This document shows positions 54,147 through 63,247 of a stretch of DNA of 64,000 nucleotides, in pieces (position 1 is the first letter of the stretch; each line of letters opens with the position of its first letter). The notes under the pieces were generated by a model. It did no database searches and had not been told where the DNA came from. It was given only the letters and a program-made list of their open reading frames with translations. The stretch is taken from the NCBI RefSeq assembly GCF_041914405.1, contig NZ_JAYSDK010000024.1:19661-83660 (forward strand), given 5' to 3'. The translations under genes and the position numbers were made by a program. Origin of the DNA: Zoogloea sp041914405 (GTDB lineage: Bacteria > Pseudomonadota > Gammaproteobacteria > Burkholderiales > Rhodocyclaceae).

Positions 54147-57100
54147 ATGGCCGAGCAAGATCCCGTCCGCGTGCTCCCCCCCGCCGGCTCCGCCTCCGCG
54201 CAGCTGGACGACAAATACACCGCCGCGTCCGGGCGGGTCTATCTCAGCGGCTACCAGGCGCTGGTGCGCCTGCTGATGATCCAGCGCGACCGCGACCGGG
54301 CCGCCGGCCTCCACACCGCCGGCTTCGTGTCCGGCTACCGGGGCTCGCCGCTCGGGGGCCTCGACCTGACCCTGTGGAAGGCCAAGGACCACCTCGCCGA
54401 CCACGACATCGTTTTCCAGCCCGGCGTCAATGAAGACCTGGCCGCCACCGCCGTGTGGGGAACCCAGCAGGTGTCCCTGTCGCCGAAGGCCCGCGTGCAG
54501 GGCGTATTCAGCATGTGGTACGGCAAGGGACCGGGGGTGGACCGCTGTGGCGACGTGTTCCGCCATGCCAACGCCGCCGGCAGTTCAAAGTACGGCGGCG
54601 TGCTGGTGATCGCCGGCGACGACCACGCCGCCAAGTCGTCCACGCTGCCGCACCAGACCGACCACTTCTTCAAGTCGATGATGATGCCGGTGCTGGCCCC
54701 GGCCGGCGTGCAGGAATATCTCGACTTCGGCGTGCACGGCTGGGCCATGTCCCGCTATTCGGGCTGCTGGGTGGCCTTCAAGGCACTGGCCGACACAGTG
54801 GAAACCTCTGCCTCGGTGGACGTGGATCCGCTGCGCGTCGTCACGCGGGAACCCTCCGACTTCGCGCTGCCGCCGGACGGCCTCAACATCCGCTGGCCGG
54901 ACCCGCCGCTGGTGCAGGAAAAACGCCTGCTCCACGCCAAACTGTACGCGGCGCTGGCCTACTGCCGCGCCAACGGGCTCAACCGGGTGGTCATCGATTC
55001 ACCGCAGCCGCGGCTGGGCATCATCACCGCCGGCAAGAGCTACCTGGACGTGCGCCAGGCCTTCGACGACCTGGGCATCGACGAGGCCCTCGCCGCCCAG
55101 ATCGGCATCCGCCTCTACAAGGTCGGCATGGTGTGGCCGCTGGAGGCCGAGGGCGTCCGCCACTTCGCCGAAGGACTGGAAGAGATCCTGGTCGTCGAGG
55201 AGAAGCGCCAGCTAATCGAATACCAGCTCAAGGAAGAGCTCTACAACTGGCGCGAGGACGTACGCCCACGGGTGATCGGCAAGTTCGACGAGAAGGGCGA
55301 ATGGGCGATCCTCACCACCCTCGGCGCGGACGGCCGCGCCACCGTCGATCACGGCAAATGGCTGCTGCCGGCGGCCGGCGAACTGACGCCGGCAATGATC
55401 GCCCAGGTGATCGCCAGCCGCATCGAACGCTTCTTCACGTCCGAGCGCATCCGCGCCCGCCTCGCCTTCCTCCAAGCCAAGGAGGCAACGCTGGCCCAGC
55501 GGGTCTTCGCGATCGACCGAGTACCGACCTTCTGCCCCGGCTGCCCACACAACACGTCCACGGTGGTACCAGACGGCAGCCGCGCGATGGCCGGCATCGG
55601 CTGCCACTACATGGCCACCTTCATGCCGGATCGCAAGACCACCACCTTCACGCACATGGGCGGTGAAGGCGTGCCGTGGGTCGGCCAGGCGCCGTTTACC
55701 GACGAACCGCACATCTTCGCCAACCTCGGCGACGGCACCTACTTCCACTCCGGCCTGCTGGCAATCCGCCAGTCGGTGGCGGCCTTCAACAAACCGGGCG
55801 TCACCAGCGGGATCACCTACAAGATCCTTTACAACGACGCAGTGGCGATGACCGGCGGCCAGCCGGTGGACGGCGTGCTCAGCGTCCCCAAGCTGATCCG
55901 CCAGCTGCAGGCCGAAGGGGTGAGCACCATCGTCCTCGTCACCGACGGCACCGAGCGGCCGTGGCACGTGGCGGACATCCCCCACGGCGTGCCGATCCGC
56001 CACCGGGACGAACTGGAGGTGATCCAGCGCGAACTGCGCACGGTGGCCGGCGTGTCGGCCCTGGTCTTCGATCAGACCTGCGCCGCCGAGAAGCGCCGGC
56101 GCCGGAAGCGCGGCCGCTACCCCGACCCGCAGACCCGCGTCTTCATCAACGAGGCGGTGTGCGAAGGCTGTGGCGACTGCGGGCGCGAGTCCAACTGCAT
56201 GGCGATCCTGCCGGTAGAGACCGACTTCGGCCGCAAGCGCCAGATCGACCAGTCGGCCTGCAACAAGGACTACTCGTGCATGAGCGGCTTCTGCCCGAGC
56301 TTCGTCACCGTCGAAGGCGGCCAGCTGCGCAAGGGCAAGGCCATGCAGACCGACGACAGCCGCTTCGGCGCACTGCCGGCCCCGACGCTGCCGGCCACCC
56401 GCGAGCCATGGGGCATCCTGGTCACCGGCGTCGGCGGCACCGGCGTGGTTACCATCGGTGCACTGATCGGCATGGCCGCCCACCTGGACGGCAAGGGCGT
56501 CACCGTGCTCGACATGACCGGCCTTGCCCAGAAGGGCGGCTCGGTGTTCAGCCACGTGCGCATCGCCGACCGGCCAGAGGACCTGCACGCGGTGCGCATC
56601 GCCGCCGGCGAGGCCAACGCGGTGATCGGCGGCGACCTGGTGGTCACCGCCAGCGTGGACGCCCTGTCCAAGATGGCCGTCGGGCGCACCCGCGGCGTGG
56701 TGAATTGCACCGAGACGCCGACCTCCGAATTCACCCGCAACCCCAACTGGCAGTTCCCCCTCGACAAGATGGAAGCCGCCATCGCCGAGGCCGTCGGGCA
56801 CGACGGCTGCGACTTCCTCGATGCCCAGCAACTGGCCATCCGCCTGCTCGGCGACGCCATCGCCACCAACCTGTTCCTGCTTGGCTACGCCTGGCAGAAA
56901 GGCTGGGTGCCGGTCAGCGAGGCCAGCCTCGACAAGGCCATCGAGCTCAACGGCGCCGCCGTGGCGATGAACCGTCGGGCCCTGCTGTGGGGCCGCCGCG
57001 CCGCGGTGGACCTGGCCGCCGTGCAACGCGAGGTGGTCCCGGCGCCGGTCATTCCGATCCGCCCGGAAACGCTGGACGAGCGCATCGCCCGCCGGGCGGC

Positions 57101-57722
57101 GATCCTCACCGATTACCAGGACGCCGCCTACGCGCGCCGCTACACCGAGCTGCTGGCCCGCGTGCGCGCCGCCGAAGGTCCGCTGGGCGGTGAACGGCTG
57201 GCCCGCGCAGTGACCGACAACTATTTCAAACTGCTGGCCTACAAGGATGAGTACGAAGTGGCCCGTTTGTACGGCGATCCGGCCTTCTGGGACGCCATCG
57301 GCGCAGCCTTCGACGGCGACTACGCGGTGCGCTTCCACCTCGCCCCGACCTTCCTGGCCCGCCCCGACCCGGCCTCCGGCCGCATCGCCAAGCGCATCTT
57401 CGGGCCATGGATGCGGACCGGCTTCAAGTGGCTGGCCAAGCTGCGCCGCCTGCGCGGCACGCCCTTCGACGTATTCGGCTACCACCCGGACCGCAAAGCC
57501 GAGCGGGCACTGATCGTGGAGTACGAGCAGGACGTGGCGCGCCTGCTCGACGGCCTGGCCGCCGAAAAGCTGGCCCTGGCCGCACAGATCGCCGAATGGC
57601 CCGACCACGTGCGCGGCTACGGCCACATCAAGACGGCCTCGATCGGCTGGGCGGAAAAGCACCGCCAAGGGCTATGGAAGCAATGGGAGGGCACGGCCGG
57701 CAGCGGTTCGCGGGCGGCCTGA
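54147..57722 (+). CDS. Indolepyruvate:ferredoxin oxidoreductase, fused single-chain form
   Basis: 1191 residues joining the alpha and beta functions. N-terminal pyruvate-ferredoxin-type domain (GFVSGYRGSPLGGLDLTL); TPP-binding domain from about 455 (FCPGCPHNTSTV, AGIGCHYMATFM, NLGDGTYFHSG). A cysteine-rich iron-sulfur segment near 670 (CEGCGDCGRESNC, CNKDYSCMSGFCP) is followed by a gamma-type domain from about 757 (TGVGGTGVVTIGALI, GLAQKGGSVFSHVRI) and the usual C-terminal extension. It oxidatively decarboxylates aryl-pyruvates from aromatic amino acids to aryl-acetyl-CoA with ferredoxin reduction. GCGAGGAAACC precedes the ATG. The size is standard for the fused proteobacterial enzyme. Confidence 0.94.
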   Translation: MAEQDPVRVLPPAGSASAQLDDKYTAASGRVYLSGYQALVRLLMIQRDRDRAAGLHTAGFVSGYRGSPLGGLDLTLWKAKDHLADHDIVFQPGVNEDLAATAVWGTQQVSLSPKARVQGVFSMWYGKGPGVDRCGDVFRHANAAGSSKYGGVLVIAGDDHAAKSSTLPHQTDHFFKSMMMPVLAPAGVQEYLDFGVHGWAMSRYSGCWVAFKALADTVETSASVDVDPLRVVTREPSDFALPPDGLNIRWPDPPLVQEKRLLHAKLYAALAYCRANGLNRVVIDSPQPRLGIITAGKSYLDVRQAFDDLGIDEALAAQIGIRLYKVGMVWPLEAEGVRHFAEGLEEILVVEEKRQLIEYQLKEELYNWREDVRPRVIGKFDEKGEWAILTTLGADGRATVDHGKWLLPAAGELTPAMIAQVIASRIERFFTSERIRARLAFLQAKEATLAQRVFAIDRVPTFCPGCPHNTSTVVPDGSRAMAGIGCHYMATFMPDRKTTTFTHMGGEGVPWVGQAPFTDEPHIFANLGDGTYFHSGLLAIRQSVAAFNKPGVTSGITYKILYNDAVAMTGGQPVDGVLSVPKLIRQLQAEGVSTIVLVTDGTERPWHVADIPHGVPIRHRDELEVIQRELRTVAGVSALVFDQTCAAEKRRRRKRGRYPDPQTRVFINEAVCEGCGDCGRESNCMAILPVETDFGRKRQIDQSACNKDYSCMSGFCPSFVTVEGGQLRKGKAMQTDDSRFGALPAPTLPATREPWGILVTGVGGTGVVTIGALIGMAAHLDGKGVTVLDMTGLAQKGGSVFSHVRIADRPEDLHAVRIAAGEANAVIGGDLVVTASVDALSKMAVGRTRGVVNCTETPTSEFTRNPNWQFPLDKMEAAIAEAVGHDGCDFLDAQQLAIRLLGDAIATNLFLLGYAWQKGWVPVSEASLDKAIELNGAAVAMNRRALLWGRRAAVDLAAVQREVVPAPVIPIRPETLDERIARRAAILTDYQDAAYARRYTELLARVRAAEGPLGGERLARAVTDNYFKLLAYKDEYEVARLYGDPAFWDAIGAAFDGDYAVRFHLAPTFLARPDPASGRIAKRIFGPWMRTGFKWLAKLRRLRGTPFDVFGYHPDRKAERALIVEYEQDVARLLDGLAAEKLALAAQIAEWPDHVRGYGHIKTASIGWAEKHRQGLWKQWEGTAGSGSRAA

Positions 57723-57817
57723 ATCTCAATCCAGCGGCCATCAAGAACCATCCCGGACGGAGGGGAGCAGCCGCGGTATGCTGTCGGCGTGTTCCTCTCC
57801 GCAAGCCCTCGTTGCCC

Positions 57818-58327
57818 ATGCTGACCCTGCGCCCCCTGCTGCCCACCGATGCCGATGCACTATCGGCCGCGGCCCTTGAATCCCTCGCCACCGTCGGGCG
57901 CTGGATGCCCTGGTGTACCGCGGACTACTCCCCGGCTCGCGCGGCGGAATGGATAGCGCACTGTACCCAGGCCCGCACCGACGGCAGCGCCTTCGAGTTC
58001 GGGATCTTCAGCGCGGACGGGAGTGAACTCTTCGGGCTAGCCGGCCTCAACCAGTTCAACCGCCTGCACAACTTCTGCAACCTCGGTTACTGGGTACGCG
58101 AATCCCGCCAGCGCCAGGGCATCGCCCCGACGACGGTGCGGCGCCTGGCCGAATTTGGCTTCCGCGAGCTGGGTCAAACCCGTATCGAGATCGTCATTGC
58201 CGAAGGCAACACAGGCAGTGAAGCCGTCGCTCGCAAGGTCGGCGCCCATTTCGAGGGGATCGCCCGCAACCGCCTGCAACTGGCCGACGGACCGGTCGCA
58301 GCCTCCGTGTATTCACTCATCCCGTGA
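57818..58327 (+). CDS. GNAT acetyltransferase (RimJ/RimL type)
   Basis: 169 residues from the ATG at 57818 (MLTLRPLLPTDADAL); the long upstream open frame lies within the previous gene. LGYWVRESRQRQGIAPTTVR is the acetyl-CoA-binding R/QxxGxA loop, and RIEIVIAEGNTGSEAVARKV is the RimL-type helix. It would N-acetylate a protein N-terminus or small amine. The following GNAT gene begins 4 bp later. Confidence 0.87.
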   Translation: MLTLRPLLPTDADALSAAALESLATVGRWMPWCTADYSPARAAEWIAHCTQARTDGSAFEFGIFSADGSELFGLAGLNQFNRLHNFCNLGYWVRESRQRQGIAPTTVRRLAEFGFRELGQTRIEIVIAEGNTGSEAVARKVGAHFEGIARNRLQLADGPVAASVYSLIP

Positions 58328-58331
58328 GCCG

Positions 58332-58727
58332 ATGATCGACTACCGCCTGCACACCCCCCTCGCCGCCGCAGACATCGCCCGCCTCTTCGACGCCTCCGGC
58401 ATCAAGCGGCCGACCGGCGACCTGTCGCGCATCGCCCGCATGTTCGCCAACGCCAACCTGGTGGTCTCGGCCTGGTCGGGCGAACAACTGGTCGGCGTGT
58501 GCCGGGCGCTGACCGACTTCAGCTACTGCTGCTACCTGTCCGACCTGGCAGTGGACCAGACCTTCCAGCACCAGGGCATCGGCCGCGAGCTTGTAGCCCG
58601 CGTGCAGGCCGCCGTAGGCGACGAGGTCTCCATCGTGTTGCTGTCCGCCCCCGGCGCAATGGCTTACTACCCGAAACTCGGCTTCGAAAAGCTGGACAAC
58701 GGCTTCGTCCTGCGCCGCCAGTGCTAA
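58332..58727 (+). CDS. GNAT acetyltransferase
   Basis: 131 residues from the ATG at 58332. YLSDLAVDQTFQHQGIGREL is the acetyl-CoA site (QxxGxG/R), followed by VSIVLLSAPGAMAYYPKLGF, the GNAT C-terminal fold. It is a small stand-alone acetyltransferase of unknown substrate, probably translated with the preceding GNAT. A short palindromic repeat 8 bp after the stop may act as the 3' hairpin. Confidence 0.88.
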   Translation: MIDYRLHTPLAAADIARLFDASGIKRPTGDLSRIARMFANANLVVSAWSGEQLVGVCRALTDFSYCCYLSDLAVDQTFQHQGIGRELVARVQAAVGDEVSIVLLSAPGAMAYYPKLGFEKLDNGFVLRRQC

Positions 58728-58734
58728 CGGCCGC

Positions 58735-58764
58735 CTGTGGGGGCGAATGAATTCGCCCCCACAG
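58735..58764. repeat. Short derivative of the 67-bp palindromic repeat
   Basis: Fourteen-base arms with a 2-bp centre (CTGTGGGGGCGAAT ... ATTCGCCCCCACAG). It is equivalent to the outer halves of the 67-bp unit joined with the middle deleted. It sits just after the GNAT stop. Confidence 0.93.
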
Positions 58765-58871
58765 ATTCGTCCGCAACCACTTCCGACCATCACGTGCGAC
58801 ACCCGCCACGGGCTGGCGGACCTTCCGTCGGCTAAACTCCGGCCTGTTGCGCCCGCCGCCCCGCGCCTGCC

Positions 58872-59648
58872 ATGCCTCCGTTCCTGAAAGCCCTTCTTGC
58901 CCAACTTGCCGGAACAGCCGTTGCCTACGGCAGCGCCCGGGCTGGCCTGTTACCGGCCGGTCTCATGCCTGTGGTGGCCATGCAGGCTGTGGCGGCCGCC
59001 GGCACGGCGAGCCTGCTGCGCAGCGCGTCCTGGTGGCGCTGGATACACCTGGGCTTCGCACCGCTGGTAATCGGCGCCCTCAGTCTGGGCATCACCCCGG
59101 CCTGGTACCTGGCCGCCTTCGTCGTCTGCGCTTTGGTGTACTGGAGCAGCTTCCGCACCCAGGTACCGCTTTATCTGTCCAACCGCCTGACCGCCGAGGC
59201 GGTGGCCGGACTGCTGCCCCAAGGCCGACCGGCGATGCTGCTCGACCTGGGCAGCGGCACCGGCGCGCTGCTGCGCCCGCTGGCCCGGTTGCGCCCCGAT
59301 TGCCGCCTCGAGGGGCTGGAGTCGGCCCCCGCCCCCTATGCCCTGTCGCGCCTGCTGTCCCGCCGGCAGCCCAACGTGAGCCTGGCCCGCGGCGACTTCT
59401 GGAAAATCCCGTGGACCGACTACGATGTGGTGTACGCTTTTCTGTCCCCCGTACCGATGGCCGCCGTCTGGAAGAAGGCCTGTGCGGAAATGCGTCCCGG
59501 CAGCCTGCTGGTCAGCAACAGCTTTCCAGTGCCCGGCGTCGAACCCGAAAGGGTCGTCGAAGTGGGCGACCGGCGGCGCACACAGCTGTACTGCTACCTG
59601 CCGGCCGGCCACGGGCTGAGCGGCAAAATGCGAAATACCGGTCGATGA
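58872..59648 (+). CDS. Membrane-anchored class I SAM methyltransferase-like protein
   Basis: 258 residues. Residues 1-105 have about four hydrophobic segments (LMPVVAMQAVAAAGTASLL, FAPLVIGALSLGITPAWYL). A methyltransferase domain follows with motif I AMLLDLGSGTGALL, LEGLESAP, and a post-motif YDVVYAFLSPVPM. A membrane anchor on a methyltransferase suggests a lipid, quinone or membrane-protein substrate, but none can be named. It is followed 84 bp later by the ParA-like gene. Confidence 0.75.
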   Translation: MPPFLKALLAQLAGTAVAYGSARAGLLPAGLMPVVAMQAVAAAGTASLLRSASWWRWIHLGFAPLVIGALSLGITPAWYLAAFVVCALVYWSSFRTQVPLYLSNRLTAEAVAGLLPQGRPAMLLDLGSGTGALLRPLARLRPDCRLEGLESAPAPYALSRLLSRRQPNVSLARGDFWKIPWTDYDVVYAFLSPVPMAAVWKKACAEMRPGSLLVSNSFPVPGVEPERVVEVGDRRRTQLYCYLPAGHGLSGKMRNTGR

Positions 59649-59732
59649 GCCCTCAATTCCGGCCGCATCTTTCCCGTTAAAGCGCGAATAATGGCGCCAT
59701 TGCGCCTTGCACCATTGCGAGAGGTTTCAACC

Positions 59733-60440
59733 ATGTCCCCGATCATCTGCATCATCGGCAACAAGGGCGGTACCGGCAAGACCACCCTGTCCCATCTCCT
59801 GTGCCAGGGCTTCGGCCTGCTCGGCCAGCGCTCCGCCTGCGTGCTGACCGACACGTCCCGCGAGCCCCTGTCGCCGGAAGGGCGACGCTACGCGATTGCC
59901 GATGCGCGCACCCCCGAAGCCCTCAACCGGGTCGTCGGCAAGCTGCGGGCGATGGAACACTGGGTCGGCGTGGTCGATGGCGGCGGCAACCGGGCCGATG
60001 TGGACCGCCTGCTCGACGGCCTGGCCGACATCGTGCTGCTGCCATTCCGCGACTCCCATGAAGACCTGCGCACCGTGCTGCGCGACCTGGAGACCTTCCC
60101 GCGCGCCTACGCCTTGCCGTCCCAGTGGCCCACCAATGCCTGGCAGCGCGACGCCGCCGACCGCAACGTGGCGCAGATCCTCGGCGCCCACAAGCACCGC
60201 ATCCTGAACCCGGTGATCAGCCTGTCGGCGTCCAAGCTGCTGCTGCAGAAGAACGTCCCGGACGGCTTGCCGACCAACCTGGGCAACGCCTGCCGCGCAC
60301 TGGCCCGCCAGGTGAGCGAGGTTCTCGAGCTCGGCGATGCGGACGGCACGCCCTCCGCCGGACAGGAGGCGGGCGAGAACGCCGCAGCCACGCCGTCCAC
60401 CGTGGTCCCCGAAGGCTACGCCAGCACCGCCCGCCACTGA
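59733..60440 (+). CDS. Orphan ParA/MinD-like P-loop ATPase
   Basis: 235 residues from the ATG at 59733, with GAGAGG upstream. Deviant Walker A NKGGTGKTT at residues 9-17, VVDGGGNRADVDRLL in place of the usual DxP switch, and VLLPFRDSHEDL as the switch II-like region. There is no ParB partner nearby. Such orphan ATPases position cellular cargo or regulate replicons; the target is unknown. Gly replaces the typical Pro in the switch, which may mark a divergent subfamily. Confidence 0.75.
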   Translation: MSPIICIIGNKGGTGKTTLSHLLCQGFGLLGQRSACVLTDTSREPLSPEGRRYAIADARTPEALNRVVGKLRAMEHWVGVVDGGGNRADVDRLLDGLADIVLLPFRDSHEDLRTVLRDLETFPRAYALPSQWPTNAWQRDAADRNVAQILGAHKHRILNPVISLSASKLLLQKNVPDGLPTNLGNACRALARQVSEVLELGDADGTPSAGQEAGENAAATPSTVVPEGYASTARH

Positions 60441-60553
60441 TCCGTCAGCCGCCGGCTCTGCGGTTCAGGCGCGTCTGCTTGATGTAACCGGTTTACCCAC
60501 TCCGGGGGGTCGGGCAGAATGCGCCGACTCGATTTCCCGGTTTCGCCCTTCCA

Positions 60554-61168
60554 ATGCTTCACGCCCACGGCCTCGCCTGTGTCCGCGGTGACCGCCGCCT
60601 GTTTTCCGGAGTGGACCTCGCCATTGCGCCCGGCCAATGGCTGCAGGTGGAGGGCGCCAACGGAGCCGGCAAGACCAGCCTGCTGCGCATCCTGGCCGGC
60701 CTGTCACCAGCCGCCGAAGGGCATATCGAATGGGAAGGCCGCCCCGTCACCGAGGTGCGCGACGACTTCCACGCCCGCCTGCTCTACCTGGGCCACGCCC
60801 CGGCCATCAAGGACGACCTGTCGGCCCTCGAGAACCTGCAGGCCGCCGCGGCCGTGGGCGGCCGCCCCCTTGACGAGGCAACGGCCCTCGCGGCGTTGCG
60901 CCGCATTGGCCTCAAAGGCCGCGAGGACCTGCCCAGCCGCGTGCTATCCCAGGGCCAGAAGCGTCGCGTGGCGCTGGCTCGATTGCTGTGCGGCCAGGCC
61001 CGCCTGTGGATCCTCGACGAGCCCTTCGTGGCCCTCGACGTGGGTGCCGTGGACATGTTGTGCGGCATCCTCGACGAACACATCGGCCGCGGCGGCATGC
61101 TGATCTTCACCAGCCACCAGGCGGTCCAACTGAAAGGCCAAGGCGGACGCCTGGAGCTCACCAAATGA
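60554..61168 (+). CDS. ccmA: Heme exporter ATPase CcmA
   Basis: 204 residues: Walker A EGANGAGKTSLLRIL, LYLGHAPAIKDDLSALENL (CcmA-typical), signature LSQGQKRRVALARLL, Walker B LWILDEPFVALD. It is the ATPase of the CcmAB(CD) complex that releases holo-CcmE in cytochrome c maturation. First gene of ccmABCDEF; its stop overlaps the ccmB start. Confidence 0.96.
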   Translation: MLHAHGLACVRGDRRLFSGVDLAIAPGQWLQVEGANGAGKTSLLRILAGLSPAAEGHIEWEGRPVTEVRDDFHARLLYLGHAPAIKDDLSALENLQAAAAVGGRPLDEATALAALRRIGLKGREDLPSRVLSQGQKRRVALARLLCGQARLWILDEPFVALDVGAVDMLCGILDEHIGRGGMLIFTSHQAVQLKGQGGRLELTK

Positions 61169-61830
61169 ACGCCTTCGCCGCCATCCTGCGCCGCGACCTG
61201 CTGCTGGCCATGCGGCGCAAGAGCGAAATGCTCACCGCGCTGTTCTTCTTCATGATCGTGGTCAGCCTGTTCCCCCTCGGCATCGGGCCGGAGACCGCGC
61301 TGCTCAGGCGCATCGCCCCCGGCGTGCTGTGGGTGGCGGCCTTGCTCGCCGCGATGCTGTCCCTCAACCGCCTGTTCGCTGCCGACCATCAGGACGGCAC
61401 GCTGGAACAGATGACCCTGTCCCCCACCCCGCTGGCCCTGCTGGTCAGCGGCAAGGTGCTGGCCCACTGGCTCACCTCTGGCCTGCCGCTGGTGCTGCTG
61501 GCGCCGGTGCTGGGCCTGCAGTTCGATCTGTCGTCACGGGCGCTGGGTATCCTGATGCTCTCGCTGTTGCTCGGCACCCCGCTACTGTCCCTGATCGGCG
61601 CCATCGGCGCGGCGCTGACCCTCGGCGTGCGCGGCGGCGGCGTGCTGCTGTCGCTGCTGGTGCTGCCCCTGTATATTCCGGCGCTGATTTTCGGCGCCGG
61701 CGCAGTCGAGGCCGACATGGCCGGCCTGGGTGCCGGCGGTCACCTGTCCCTGCTCGGTGCCCTGCTCGCCCTCGGCGTGTTCTTCGCCCCGTGGGCGGCC
61801 ACCGCCGCGCTGCGCATCGCCCTCGAATAA
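61165..61830 (+). CDS. ccmB: Heme exporter permease CcmB
   Basis: A 221-residue membrane protein with six helices. The start ATG at 61165 overlaps the ccmA stop (ATGA). FAAILRRDLLLAMRRKSEML, DHQDGTLEQMTLSP and LPLVLLAPVLGLQFD are CcmB hallmarks. It pairs with CcmA at the inner membrane. Confidence 0.96.
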   Translation: MNAFAAILRRDLLLAMRRKSEMLTALFFFMIVVSLFPLGIGPETALLRRIAPGVLWVAALLAAMLSLNRLFAADHQDGTLEQMTLSPTPLALLVSGKVLAHWLTSGLPLVLLAPVLGLQFDLSSRALGILMLSLLLGTPLLSLIGAIGAALTLGVRGGGVLLSLLVLPLYIPALIFGAGAVEADMAGLGAGGHLSLLGALLALGVFFAPWAATAALRIALE

Positions 61831-61860
61831 CGTTCAAATCTTCCCCAACCGGATTCGCCC

Positions 61861-62610
61861 ATGAGTCAGCCCCTGATCAACTGGTTCAAGTTCGCCTCCC
61901 CGGCCAGCTTTTACCCCCTCGCCGGGAAGATGTGGCCGTGGTTCGCCGCACTGGCCACCGCTTTTACCGCCGCCGGCCTGTGGATCAGCTTCTTCGTCGC
62001 GCCCACCGACTTCCAGCAGGGCGAGGGCTACCGGATCATTTTCATCCACGTACCGGCCTCGTGGATGTCCATGTTCATCTACTGCGTGATGGCCTTCTGG
62101 TCGGCCATCGGCATCGGCTTCAACACCCGCCTGTCGGGCATGATGAGCGCGGCGCTGGCCCCCACCGGCGCGCTGTTCGCCTTCCTGTCCCTATGGACCG
62201 GCGCCCTGTGGGGCAAGCCGATGTGGGGCGCCTGGTGGGTGTGGGACGCGCGCCTGACCTCCGAGCTGATCCTGCTGTTCCTCTACCTCGGCTACATCGC
62301 CCTCACCGCCGCCATCGACGACCCGCGCCGTGCCGACAAGGCCGGCGCCATCGTGTCGTTGGTGGGCGTCATCAACGTGCCGATCATCTATTTCTCGGTG
62401 AAGTGGTGGAACACCCTGCACCAGGGCGCCTCTGTATCGATGACCAAAGCCCCGACGATGGCCACCACGATGCTGTGGGGCATGCTGCTGATGGCGCTGG
62501 CCTTCTGGATGTACAGCATCGCCATCGCGCTGTACCGGGTGCGCGCCATCATCCTCGAACGGGAACGTCACGCCACCTGGGTGGCCGAACTGCCGGAGAT
62601 GCAACGATGA
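61861..62610 (+). CDS. ccmC: Heme-handling protein CcmC
   Basis: 249 residues, six helices, with the tryptophan-rich periplasmic motif GMWWVWDARLTSELILL-like (here WGAWWVWDARLTSEL) and conserved His residues flanking it (FIHVPASWMSM, WWNTLHQGASV). It binds heme and loads it covalently on CcmE. ccmC follows ccmB by 30 bp and overlaps ccmD by 4 bp. Confidence 0.96.
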   Translation: MSQPLINWFKFASPASFYPLAGKMWPWFAALATAFTAAGLWISFFVAPTDFQQGEGYRIIFIHVPASWMSMFIYCVMAFWSAIGIGFNTRLSGMMSAALAPTGALFAFLSLWTGALWGKPMWGAWWVWDARLTSELILLFLYLGYIALTAAIDDPRRADKAGAIVSLVGVINVPIIYFSVKWWNTLHQGASVSMTKAPTMATTMLWGMLLMALAFWMYSIAIALYRVRAIILERERHATWVAELPEMQR

Positions 62611-62789
62611 ACTGGGGCAGCGCGAGCGAATTCTTCGCGATGGGAGGCTACGGCTTCTACGTGTGGGGCAGTTTTGGCGTCACCGCCGCGGCCCTGCTGA
62701 TCGAAACCCTACTGGTCAAAAAGCGCTTCGGCGACACCCGCCGACTGCTGCGCCGGGAACTGGCGGCCGACAGAGAGAGTCAGGACTAA
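62607..62789 (+). CDS. ccmD: Cytochrome c maturation protein CcmD
   Basis: 60 residues beginning at the ATG overlapping the ccmC stop: MGGYGFYVWGSFGVTAAALL is the CcmD single helix, followed by a basic cytosolic tail. It is small and easily missed. It stabilises the CcmABC complex and helps release holo-CcmE. It ends 2 bp before ccmE. Confidence 0.93.
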   Translation: MNWGSASEFFAMGGYGFYVWGSFGVTAAALLIETLLVKKRFGDTRRLLRRELAADRESQD

Positions 62790-62791
62790 CC

Positions 62792-63232
62792 ATGAAAGCA
62801 CGACACAAACGTTTCGCCATCGTCCTCGGTGGCCTGGCCGCCCTCGGCATCGCCGCAGCGCTGATCCTCAACGCCTTCCAGAGCAACCTGGTGTTCTTCT
62901 TCACCCCGACCCAGGTGGCCAACGGCGAGGCCCCCAAGGACCGGGCCTTCCGTATCGGCGGCCTGGTGAAGGAAGGCAGCCTGCAGCGCACCGACATCAC
63001 CGCCCGCTTCGTCGTCACCGACACGGCCAAGGAGATCCCGGTTTCCTACACCGGCATCCTTCCGGACCTGTTCAGTGAGGGCAAGGGCGTCGTCGCCCAG
63101 GGCTCCATCGGCGCGGACGGCAAGTTCACCGCAACCGAGGTGCTCGCCAAGCACGATGAAAACTACATGCCGCCGGAAGCCAAGCACGCCGTCGACCAGG
63201 CCCACGAGGCCGCCCGCACCATCAAGCAGTAA
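62792..63232 (+). CDS. ccmE: Periplasmic heme chaperone CcmE
   Basis: 146 residues with an N-terminal anchor helix (about 8-27). An OB-like beta barrel follows (NLVFFFTPTQV, RIGGLVKEGSL, VSYTGILPDLFSEGKGVV). The heme-binding motif LAKHDENYMP contains the His that forms the covalent heme link and the nearby Tyr ligand. Confidence 0.97.
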   Translation: MKARHKRFAIVLGGLAALGIAAALILNAFQSNLVFFFTPTQVANGEAPKDRAFRIGGLVKEGSLQRTDITARFVVTDTAKEIPVSYTGILPDLFSEGKGVVAQGSIGADGKFTATEVLAKHDENYMPPEAKHAVDQAHEAARTIKQ

Positions 63233-63247
63233 GCCCGGAGGCACACC

